Assembly: GCF_041893525.1 (NCBI RefSeq) | Contig: NZ_CP169068.1 | Origin: Phaeobacter bryozoorum | GTDB taxonomy: Bacteria > Pseudomonadota > Alphaproteobacteria > Rhodobacterales > Rhodobacteraceae | DNA length: 64,000 nucleotides | Direction: 5' to 3' (one strand) | Shown here: piece after piece, positions 42,929 through 50,481 of the stretch | How the letters are laid out: each line of letters starts with the position of its first letter | Position numbering within the stretch: the stretch's first letter is position 1 | Position numbers and translations under genes: made by a program | Notes under the pieces: model-generated | Database searches by the model: none | What the model was told of the DNA's origin: nothing | What the model saw: the letters and a program-made list of their open reading frames with translations, nothing else

Positions 42929-43921
42929 ATGTCTGTTCGCCTGTCCCTGGCCGTCGAGACGGGCGGATTTTCCGTGCCCGACTCCGGCCGCATCGTTGTG
43001 TTTCAACCGCTTTCCGACCTTGACCTGTCGGCGCTGCCAAAAGAGCGGCTGCTGATCGTACAACCCTTTGCGCCCGATCATATTGCGCTGGCGGGCCAAG
43101 GCTACGATTGCGTGCCCGAACTGCCTGCGGACGAGCGGTTCGCGGCAGCGGTTGTTCTCTTGCCACGGGCGAAGGCTCTGGCGCGCGCGCTGTTGGCCAA
43201 GGCCGCCGGGGTCTGCGACGGCCCCGTGCTTGTCGATGGTGGCAAGACCGATGGGGTCGATTCGGTGCTGAAGGCGCTGCGTGCCCGCACCGAAGTGTCG
43301 GCCCCGATATCAAAGGCACACGGCAAGGCGTTCTGGTTCGACGCGACGCACTCCGATCTGGCGGACTGGCAGGGCGCAGCTGCCCAGGTCGAGGGTGGTT
43401 TTCAGACGGCTCCCGGTGTGTTCTCCGCCGATGGCATTGATCCGGCTTCGGCTCTGCTGGTCGCCGCACTGCCGGAGAAGCTGGGCCGCAATGTGGTCGA
43501 TCTTGGGGCCGGGTGGGGCTATCTCGCCGCTGCGATCCTGCAACGCGAGGGCGTGACGGCGCTGCATCTGATTGAGGCCGATCATAATGCCCTCAGCTGT
43601 GCGCGAAAGAACGTCAGCGATCCCCGCGCCCACTTCCACTGGGCCGATGCCCGCAGCTGGTCTGCGCCAGAACGGGTTGATTGCGTCATCTCCAATCCGC
43701 CGTTCCACACTGGGCGCACGGCAGAACCGTCGCTCGGACAGGCGTTTATCACTGCGGCGTCCGGTATGCTGGCACCGTCAGGGTCGCTCTGGATTGTTGC
43801 AAACCGGCATCTGCCATATGAGGCGACGCTTGCCGAGCAGTTCGTAACAGTCGATGAGGTCGCCGGGGACAATCGGTTCAAGGTGCTGCGGGCCAGCCGA
43901 CCGCGTCGTCACCGTCGCTGA
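42929..43921 (+). CDS. rRNA (guanine-N2) methyltransferase, RsmC-like
   Basis: 330 residues. The N-terminal half is a degenerate methyltransferase-like domain; the C-terminal half is a Rossmann SAM domain with VVDLGAGWGYLAAAIL (motif I) and the catalytic NPPFH (motif IV) in VDCVISNPPFHTGR. This pattern belongs to RsmC/RlmG enzymes that modify G in 16S or 23S rRNA. It follows clpS by 15 bp and is probably in the same operon. Confidence 0.9.
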   Translation: MSVRLSLAVETGGFSVPDSGRIVVFQPLSDLDLSALPKERLLIVQPFAPDHIALAGQGYDCVPELPADERFAAAVVLLPRAKALARALLAKAAGVCDGPVLVDGGKTDGVDSVLKALRARTEVSAPISKAHGKAFWFDATHSDLADWQGAAAQVEGGFQTAPGVFSADGIDPASALLVAALPEKLGRNVVDLGAGWGYLAAAILQREGVTALHLIEADHNALSCARKNVSDPRAHFHWADARSWSAPERVDCVISNPPFHTGRTAEPSLGQAFITAASGMLAPSGSLWIVANRHLPYEATLAEQFVTVDEVAGDNRFKVLRASRPRRHRR

Positions 43922-44027
43922 CAACGACCAAACACAAAGGGTGGTTCCCTTGTTTCTGTCGGCAGTCTAGGTTGCTGAAAAACGGGGTGGTGCCGTGGCG
44001 CCCCCCGGATCCTGACGGAGATCATTC

Positions 44028-44831
44028 ATGTCTTTTTCCATTTCCGGCAAAACGGCCATCGTCACCGGTTCGGCCAGTGGCATCGGTCTTGCCATTGGCA
44101 AGCAATTCGCAGCAGCCGGTGCCAATGTCATGTTTGCCGATACCGATGAGGCGGCGCTGCTGAGCGAGCTTGGCACGCAAGCGGATGAAAGCAATATCCG
44201 GTACTTTGCCGGGGACCTTCGGGAACGGCTGACCATTGCCAATCTTTTGTCGGCAACCATTGATGCCTTCGACGATATCGACATCCTGGTCAATGGCGCA
44301 CGGCAGGTGGTGCCGACCGATCCGCTCGACCCGGAAGACAAGTCGATGGAGCTGCTGCTCAACGAGACGCTGTTGCCGACCATGCGCCTGTCGCAACAGG
44401 TGGCACGGCGGATGATCAAACAGGGTGAGCAACGCGACAATGGCGGGCCCAATGGCGCCATCATCAATCTGTCATCCATCGCCGCGCGCCGCTCGCACCC
44501 GGAACTGCTGGCCTATTGTGTGGCCTCGGCTGCGCTTGATCAGTTGACCCGGTCGCTGTCGGTTTCGCTGGCCCCTCATAGGATCCGGGTCAACTCCATT
44601 GCGTTCGGCTCTGTAATGAGCGCGTCGATGCAGGCGACGCTCAAGGATAATCGCGCCTATCGGCAGGATATCGAACGCCATACCCCCTTGGGGCGTATTG
44701 CCTCTCCCAGTGAACTGACCGAGGCGGCGCAGTTCCTGGCCTCTGACGCGGCGGCCTTTATGACAGGCCAGATCGTTACCCTGGACGGTGGCCGCACGCT
44801 GCTGGACACTGTCGCGGTGCCGGTCCATTAA
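44028..44831 (+). CDS. Short-chain dehydrogenase/reductase-like protein with altered active site
   Basis: 267 residues. The NAD(P) motif TGSASGIG is intact at about 13-20. The catalytic Ser in INLSS is present, and Tyr is present in LLAYCVASAAL, but the Lys expected four residues after it (YxxxK) is Ser, and the usual NNAG motif reads VNGA. It therefore may not catalyse a normal SDR reaction. The C-terminal LGRIASPSELTEAAQFLASDAAAFMTGQ is typical. It lies 34 bp before hemF and is probably co-transcribed with it, so a role in haem metabolism is possible but unproven. Confidence 0.85.
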   Translation: MSFSISGKTAIVTGSASGIGLAIGKQFAAAGANVMFADTDEAALLSELGTQADESNIRYFAGDLRERLTIANLLSATIDAFDDIDILVNGARQVVPTDPLDPEDKSMELLLNETLLPTMRLSQQVARRMIKQGEQRDNGGPNGAIINLSSIAARRSHPELLAYCVASAALDQLTRSLSVSLAPHRIRVNSIAFGSVMSASMQATLKDNRAYRQDIERHTPLGRIASPSELTEAAQFLASDAAAFMTGQIVTLDGGRTLLDTVAVPVH

Positions 44832-44864
44832 GCGGCTTTCACCTTTGCGCATATAGGCGACCAG

Positions 44865-45758
44865 ATGAGCATTGAAATGATCGACGAAAAAGCCCGAGCG
44901 GCAGCTTGGTTCAGATCCTTGCGTGATACGATTGTGGCCGCCTTCGAGGCGCTGGAAGACAGCCATGCCAGCGGCCCTTTCAGTGATCAGCCTGCCGGCC
45001 GTTTCGAGGTCAGCGAAACCACGCGCTCTGCCGAGGATGGCAGTGATGCCGGTGGTGGCCTGATGAGCGTGATGCGCGGCGGTCGCGTCTTTGAAAAGGT
45101 CGGCGTGAATATCTCTGAGGTCTACGGCACATTGGGTGAGCGCGCCCAGAATGCCATGGCGGCGCGCAAGGGCATTCCGGGGATGAAGGACGATCCGCGC
45201 TTCTGGGCCTCTGGCATCTCTCTTGTGGCACATATGCAGAACCCCCATGCCCCCGCGGTCCATATGAACACGCGGATGTTCTGGACCCCGCATGCCTGGT
45301 GGTTTGGCGGGGGGTCTGACCTGAATCCATGTATCGAATACGATGAGGACACCGCCCATTTCCACCGCATGCAGGAACAGCACTTGGCGGCCCATGGCGC
45401 CGGGCTGTATCCCCAGCTCAAGGCCTGGGCGGATGAGTATTTCTACATCCCTCACCGGCAGAGGGCGCGCGGGGTTGGCGGCATCTTCATGGATGACCGC
45501 AATAGCGGCGACTGGGAGGCGGATTTCGCCCTGACGCAGGATATTGGCCGCGCCTTCCTTCCTGCCTATCTGCCGTTGGTCGAAAAACGCAGGCCGATGG
45601 CATTTGGCGCAGCGGAGAAAGACGTCCAGCTGGTCCATCGCGGCCTCTATGCCGAGTATAATCTGGTCTATGACCGCGGCACCAAATTCGGCCTGGAAAC
45701 CGGCCATGACGCCAATGCCGTCCTGATGAGCCTGCCGCCGATGGCGAAATGGGTCTGA
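44865..45758 (+). CDS. hemF: Oxygen-dependent coproporphyrinogen III oxidase
   Basis: 297 residues. HemF signatures are present: VHMNTRMFWTPHAWWFGGGSDLNPC and GIFMDDRN in the core, plus the C-terminal YAEYNLVYDRGTKFGLETG. It converts coproporphyrinogen III to protoporphyrinogen IX using oxygen; the anaerobic HemN is not in the window. Start ATG 44865. Upstream SDR gene in the same orientation. Confidence 0.97.
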   Translation: MSIEMIDEKARAAAWFRSLRDTIVAAFEALEDSHASGPFSDQPAGRFEVSETTRSAEDGSDAGGGLMSVMRGGRVFEKVGVNISEVYGTLGERAQNAMAARKGIPGMKDDPRFWASGISLVAHMQNPHAPAVHMNTRMFWTPHAWWFGGGSDLNPCIEYDEDTAHFHRMQEQHLAAHGAGLYPQLKAWADEYFYIPHRQRARGVGGIFMDDRNSGDWEADFALTQDIGRAFLPAYLPLVEKRRPMAFGAAEKDVQLVHRGLYAEYNLVYDRGTKFGLETGHDANAVLMSLPPMAKWV

Positions 45759-45874
45759 TCAAGGCGCGCGATCTCCTGCTGATGGCGCGGGCGCGCTGTC
45801 TTGATCATTGCTCTGAACGGGCTGGCGGGCTTTACTGAACCAAAGCGAAAATCGCAGAGATCGGGCAGGTCGGG

Positions 45875-46714
45875 ATGAGCAGATTTTGGTGGGTGCTTGC
45901 AGGGATGATGGTCCTTGCCGCTTGTAGCGGCCGAACAACACCGGTTGCGCCACCGACACCGCCAATAGGCCAGCCGGTGCAGCCCGGAGAAACCACCGCC
46001 AGCCTTGCCGCGGCGCGGGCGCGGCTGATCACCCACCCTAAATTCGCCGACAGCGATCCGCACCCCTGGGACGGGCGCACGCCATGGTCGTACCCCATCC
46101 ATGGCATCGACGTCTCACGCTGGCAAGGGGACATCGACTGGCGCCGGGTTCGGGCTGCCGGCATCAGCTTTGCCTATCTGAAGGCAACAGAAGGCGGTGA
46201 TCTCACCGATCCGAAATTCCGCGATCACTGGCGTTCCGCACGACAGGCGGGCGTCAAACGCGGCGCCTATCATTACTTCTACTTCTGCCGCCCGGCGGCG
46301 GAACAGGCGCGCTGGTTCATCCGTCATGTCCCCCGCGACAGCGCGGCCCTGCCGCATGTGCTGGACATGGAGTGGACGCCGCATTCTCGCACCTGCACCA
46401 AACGTCCCTCCGGCGCCAAGGTGCGGGCGGAGGCAAAGCGGTTTCTGGACCTTCTGGAAGCGCATTATGGCCAGCGGCCTGTGCTCTACACGACGGTGGA
46501 TTTCTACCGTGAGACCAGCATCGGCCGCCTGCGGGATACTGAGTTCTGGTTGCGCTCGGTCGCGGATCACCCGCATGTCACCTATCCCGGTGCGCTCTGG
46601 CGGTTCTGGCAATATACCGGCACCGGACGCGTGCCCGGGATCACTGGCAACGTCGACCTCAACGTCTTTGGCGGCGGGCCAGAGCGTTGGCTGCGCTGGT
46701 CGGGACAAATCTGA
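45875..46714 (+). CDS. GH25-family muramidase lipoprotein
   Basis: 279 residues. N-terminal lipobox LAAC (Cys17) after a short hydrophobic stretch indicates a lipoprotein. A Pro/Thr linker then leads to the GH25 fold: HGIDVSRWQGDIDW (Asp79 region), YLKATEG, HYFYF, and DMEW as the catalytic acidic pair, ending with NVDLNVF. It hydrolyses the MurNAc-GlcNAc bond of peptidoglycan. It is convergent with hemC. Confidence 0.9.
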   Translation: MSRFWWVLAGMMVLAACSGRTTPVAPPTPPIGQPVQPGETTASLAAARARLITHPKFADSDPHPWDGRTPWSYPIHGIDVSRWQGDIDWRRVRAAGISFAYLKATEGGDLTDPKFRDHWRSARQAGVKRGAYHYFYFCRPAAEQARWFIRHVPRDSAALPHVLDMEWTPHSRTCTKRPSGAKVRAEAKRFLDLLEAHYGQRPVLYTTVDFYRETSIGRLRDTEFWLRSVADHPHVTYPGALWRFWQYTGTGRVPGITGNVDLNVFGGGPERWLRWSGQI

Positions 46715-46758
46715 GCCGCACCGGTCGGGCCATCTTCTGGCTCAAAAGATCCCGGAGC

Positions 46759-46775
46759 GCGAGGCAGCGCCTCGC
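46759..46775. terminator. Weak hairpin between GH25 gene and hemC
   Basis: Perfect 7-bp stem GCGAGGC/GCCTCGC with an AGC loop. No strong T-run follows in either direction, so termination is uncertain. Confidence 0.35.
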
Positions 46776-46778
46776 ATT

Positions 46779-47753
46779 CTACTGCCGATCCTGGTGCTTC
46801 CAGTCGAAAAAGCCCGCTCCGGCCTGCGCCAGAAGTTTCGCGGCCATCTCGCGGCCCAGCTCCGCACCATCTTCGAGCGCACAGGTCTGATCGTCATTGA
46901 TCGCTTCCGATCCGTCAGGGCGCAGGACTTCGCCGCGCAGCCTCAGGCTGTTGCCCTCCAACGTCGCAAGACCAGCGATCGGGGTCTCGCAAGAGCCATC
47001 CAGCGCGGCAAGAAATGCGCGCTCGGCGGTCAGGCGCAGCCCGGTCTCGCGGTCATGCAGAGCTGCCAGCATATCTCCGATACGGCTGTCGCCCTGCCGG
47101 CGCTCAATGCCAATGGCACCTTGGGCGACGGCGGGCAGCATGTCTTCTGGGGGGATGGCGGTTGCCGGAACCTGATCGGCGCCAAGACGGTTGAGCCCGG
47201 CCATCGCCAGAAAGGTGCATTCGGCCACACCATCGCGCAGTTTGGTCAGCCGTGTCTGCACATTGCCACGAAATTCCACGACCTTGAGATCGGGACGCCG
47301 ATGCAGAAGCTGTGCGCGCCGCCGCAGTGAGGAGGTGCCGACAACGGCGCCTTCGCGCAGCTCCGCGATGGATGAGACATTGGCGCAGATGAAAGCATCA
47401 CGCACGTCTTCACGCGGCAGATAGGTGTCCAGCAGCAACCCCGCAGGCTGCGCTACGGGCATGTCCTTCATGGAATGCACTGCAATGTCGATGGCACCGG
47501 ACAGCAGGTCCTCTTCGATCTCCTTCGTGAACAGCCCCTTGCCACCCAATGTCTTCAGCGGTTTATCTGCCGCGATCAGCGCCTGATTGTCACCGCTGGT
47601 CTTGATCACGACAATGTCGAATGCGTCCTGTGGCAGATCGAAGGCGGCCATGAGCCGGGCGCGGGTTTCATGGGCCTGGGCCAGCGCCAAAGGCGAACCG
47701 CGGGTGCCGATTTTCAGGGGCGAAGCGGGGGAGGGGAGATCGATCTGTGTCAT
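46779..47753 (-). CDS. hemC: Porphobilinogen deaminase (hydroxymethylbilane synthase)
   Basis: 324 residues. IGTRGSPLALAQ opens the domain, and GTSSLRRRAQL and RGNVQTRLTKL bind the growing pyrrole chain; the dipyrromethane cofactor Cys lies in DGSCETPIAG. It forms hydroxymethylbilane from four porphobilinogens. Start at 47753; the longer frame lacks support. It is divergent from hemE, so the two tetrapyrrole genes share a 110-bp promoter region. Confidence 0.96.
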   Translation of the reverse strand: MTQIDLPSPASPLKIGTRGSPLALAQAHETRARLMAAFDLPQDAFDIVVIKTSGDNQALIAADKPLKTLGGKGLFTKEIEEDLLSGAIDIAVHSMKDMPVAQPAGLLLDTYLPREDVRDAFICANVSSIAELREGAVVGTSSLRRRAQLLHRRPDLKVVEFRGNVQTRLTKLRDGVAECTFLAMAGLNRLGADQVPATAIPPEDMLPAVAQGAIGIERRQGDSRIGDMLAALHDRETGLRLTAERAFLAALDGSCETPIAGLATLEGNSLRLRGEVLRPDGSEAINDDQTCALEDGAELGREMAAKLLAQAGAGFFDWKHQDRQ

Positions 47754-47863
47754 ATATCGACCCTTAATCGCGACATAATGCCATGACAAGCACCGGTCCT
47801 GCTGCCCTTGACAATTTGCCGCCAAGGCTAGACCTCAGATGCAACACAGATATGAGGGTGATC

Positions 47864-48898
47864 ATGGCCGAACAGAAGAAGCTGCTGCGCGCATTGGCGG
47901 GCGAGACACAGGATGTGCCGCCGATCTGGATGATGCGCCAGGCGGGCCGCTATTTGCCCGAGTACCGCGCCACCAGGGCTGAGGCCGGCGACTTTCTGTC
48001 GCTCTGCTATAATCCAGAACTGGCGACTGAGGTGACGCTGCAGCCGATCCGTCGCTACGGTTTCGATGCAGCAATTCTGTTTGCCGATATCCTCTTGGTG
48101 CCGCAGGCACTCGGGGCTGATCTTTGGTTCGTGACCGGCGAGGGGCCGCGCCTGTCGACGGTCACAACGGAGAGCGATTTTGCCAAGTTGGGACCGGTCA
48201 GCGACATCCATGAGACGCTGAACCCGATCTATGAAACCGTGCGGCTGCTCTCGGCTGCCTTGCCCCGCGAAACCACGCTGATCGGCTTTGCCGGAGCGCC
48301 CTGGACCGTCGCGACCTATATGATCGCGGGACGCGGCACGCCGGATCAGGGGCCTGCGCATCTGCTGCGTCAGGAAAACAATTCGCTGTTTGAGGCGCTG
48401 CTGGACCGTATCACTGAGGCGACGATCGAATATCTCTCGATGCAGATCAAAGCCGGTGCTGAAGTGGTCAAGATCTTTGACAGCTGGGCAGGATCGCTCA
48501 GTGGCGAGGCGTTTGAGAAATACGCATTGGCTCCCTGCCGCCAGATCACTGCCGCGCTGAAACAGCGCCATCCCGAAATTCCGGTGATCGGTTTCCCGCG
48601 TGAGGCGGGGGAAAAATATGTCGGTTTTGCCAGGGCGACGGGTGTCGATTGTGTGGCGCTTGATAACTCCGTTGACCCCGAATGGGCGGCGGCCAATGTG
48701 CAGGTTGACGGCTGTGTTCAGGGCAATCTTGCCTCGCGCCATATGGTGACGGGGGGGCAGGAGCTGATTGATGACACCCACCGTATCGTCAAAGCTTTCG
48801 GCAAGGGGCCGCATATCTTTAACCTCGGCCACGGGATCACCCCGGATGCCGATCCGGACAATGTGCAACGGATGATCGACGCGGTGCGCGGCAGCTGA
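47864..48898 (+). CDS. hemE: Uroporphyrinogen decarboxylase
   Basis: 344 residues. Both UroD signatures are recognisable: PPIWMMRQAGRYLPEYR and GFAGAPWTVATYMIAG. It removes four carboxyl groups to give coproporphyrinogen III. ATG 47864 is preferred; ATG 47852 is an alternative. Divergent from hemC, so haem synthesis steps are linked here. Confidence 0.97.
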   Translation: MAEQKKLLRALAGETQDVPPIWMMRQAGRYLPEYRATRAEAGDFLSLCYNPELATEVTLQPIRRYGFDAAILFADILLVPQALGADLWFVTGEGPRLSTVTTESDFAKLGPVSDIHETLNPIYETVRLLSAALPRETTLIGFAGAPWTVATYMIAGRGTPDQGPAHLLRQENNSLFEALLDRITEATIEYLSMQIKAGAEVVKIFDSWAGSLSGEAFEKYALAPCRQITAALKQRHPEIPVIGFPREAGEKYVGFARATGVDCVALDNSVDPEWAAANVQVDGCVQGNLASRHMVTGGQELIDDTHRIVKAFGKGPHIFNLGHGITPDADPDNVQRMIDAVRGS

Positions 48899-48997
48899 CC
48901 GGGCCGAACAGAGCTGTCCGGCGATCATGTTCGTCTTGCGCGCTGAGGCCAATTGCGGCATCAGCGCGTTTTCCACTCACGCCGAAAGGGCAAGTCG

Positions 48998-49165
48998 ATG
49001 GATTACAAGAAATCTGGAGCCCCCAGAATGGGCAAAAACAGCCCGCGTCATCAGGAGCATAATGCCAAGGGCAGCGCCAAGAACCCCTATGGTGCGCGCG
49101 AAACCAAAGCCGAACTCCTGGCGCGGATGAAAGCAGCGGCGGAGAAGGCCAAGAAAGACAGCTGA
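48998..49165 (+). CDS. Small basic conserved hypothetical protein
   Basis: 55 residues from ATG 48998 (AAAGGG upstream), MDYKKSGAPRMGKNSPRHQEHNAKGS followed by a Lys/Ala-rich helix to the end. Strongly basic, no Cys, no signal peptide or membrane segment. An earlier ATG at 48953 adds 15 residues. It may bind nucleic acid, but no family is recognised. It lies after hemE and convergent with the racemase gene. Confidence 0.55.
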   Translation: MDYKKSGAPRMGKNSPRHQEHNAKGSAKNPYGARETKAELLARMKAAAEKAKKDS

Positions 49166-49167
49166 TC

Positions 49168-50268
49168 CTAGCGCTGCCGTTGCCTCAGCTTCGCCAGTAT
49201 CTCGGAATTGTGCTGGCCACGTGCCGGGGCCGGTGGGACCTCCCAGCTGTCCTGACCAGAGAACCGTGGCGCCGCAGCGGCCTGGAGGCCATTCTCAGCT
49301 GTTACCCAGGTCCTGCGCTGGTTCATCGGATGTGCCTCTGCCTCGATGGGTGACAATACCGGTGCCACGCAGGCGTCGCTGCCCTTGAATAGCCTGTCCC
49401 AGTGGTCGCGCGGCTGCGCGGCAAAGATACCGGCCAGCCTTGCGCCCAGCACCGGCCAGAGGCTTTTGTCGTGCTGCCGGGCGAATTGGGCATCCTCGCT
49501 CAGATCGAGGCGCGACAGAAACTCGGCGTAAAACTGTGGTTCCAGACATTGCACGCTGATGTACCCGCCATCGGCGCAGACATAACAGCGGCTCCAATGC
49601 GGCCCATCCAGCAGGCTTTTCCCACGCAGGCTGCTGAACTGTCCGGCCTGCTGCAATGTCATCAACAGGTTCATCATATGGGCCGAGCCATCGTAGATCG
49701 CGGCATCGACGACGCATCCGGCTGGCGTGTCGCCGTGACGGGTTTCGCGCCTTACCAGCGCTGCCAGAATACCCGCGACCAGATAAAGCGCGCCACCGCC
49801 GATATCGCCCACCAAAGTCGCCGGTGGCTGGGGAGGGGTGCCGGGCGTTGCATCATACCAAAGCGCCCCGGACAGCGCGATATAGTTTAGGTCGTGACCG
49901 GCGGTTTCGGCCAAAGGGCTATCCTGCCCCCATCCGGTCATACGCCCATAAATGAGGTCGGGGTTGCGGGCGTGACATGTGATCGGCCCCAGCCCCAGCC
50001 GCTCCATAACACCGGGTCGAAAGCCCTCGACCAGCGCATCGGCAGTCTCGACGAGATGCAGCAGCGTTTCGACGTCAGCCGGCGATTTCAGATCCAGCGT
50101 GATGGAGCGTTTGCCGCGATCAATGATCGGATGTGCAGGCATCAAACCCGCACCCTCGGCTTTGCGGTGAACGCATATGACATCCGCACCCAGATCCGCC
50201 AGCATCATCGCGGCGAAGGGCGCAGGGCCCAGCCCTTCGATCTCGATTACACGAATTCCTGTCAGCAT
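49168..50268 (-). CDS. Alpha-methylacyl-CoA racemase (CaiB/BaiF family)
   Basis: 366 residues of the class III CoA-transferase fold. The racemase active site is visible: His125 in AGHDLNYIALSGAL and Asp155 in LVGDIGGGALYLV, with VVDAAIYDG after it. These correspond to His126/Asp156 of the mycobacterial enzyme. It inverts the alpha-methyl group of acyl-CoAs for branched-fatty-acid or sterol breakdown. The ATG at 50268 has GGAGG upstream; the longer open frame is not needed. CoA-transferase activity cannot be excluded. Confidence 0.87.
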   Translation of the reverse strand: MLTGIRVIEIEGLGPAPFAAMMLADLGADVICVHRKAEGAGLMPAHPIIDRGKRSITLDLKSPADVETLLHLVETADALVEGFRPGVMERLGLGPITCHARNPDLIYGRMTGWGQDSPLAETAGHDLNYIALSGALWYDATPGTPPQPPATLVGDIGGGALYLVAGILAALVRRETRHGDTPAGCVVDAAIYDGSAHMMNLLMTLQQAGQFSSLRGKSLLDGPHWSRCYVCADGGYISVQCLEPQFYAEFLSRLDLSEDAQFARQHDKSLWPVLGARLAGIFAAQPRDHWDRLFKGSDACVAPVLSPIEAEAHPMNQRRTWVTAENGLQAAAAPRFSGQDSWEVPPAPARGQHNSEILAKLRQRQR

Positions 50269-50409
50269 GGCGGGCCTCCTGTCGGGTAATGTCGGATGAT
50301 GTCGCGACCTTGCTGTCAGCCTAGCGGCTTTCTGCCCGGCCCCAAGAAGACCGTTGCGGCACATCCCGAATACTGCTGTTTTCGGATCAGATTTTTCTGA
50401 AGAAAGCGC

Positions 50410-50440
50410 TTGAAGCTCCAGCTGCTGTAGCAATTACATA
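50410..50440 (+). promoter_or_regulatory. MerR-type promoter before zntA
   Basis: TTGAAG (50410-50415), then CTCCAG-CTG-CTGTAG (50416-50430, one mismatch from a perfect palindrome), then TACATA (50435-50440): a 19-bp spacer with a central dyad. This is the standard geometry for ZntR/CadR/PbrR-type activation. Confidence 0.78.
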
Positions 50441-50481
50441 AGCAGCCGACACGATGTGATGACAAAAAAGGTGACATTGGA

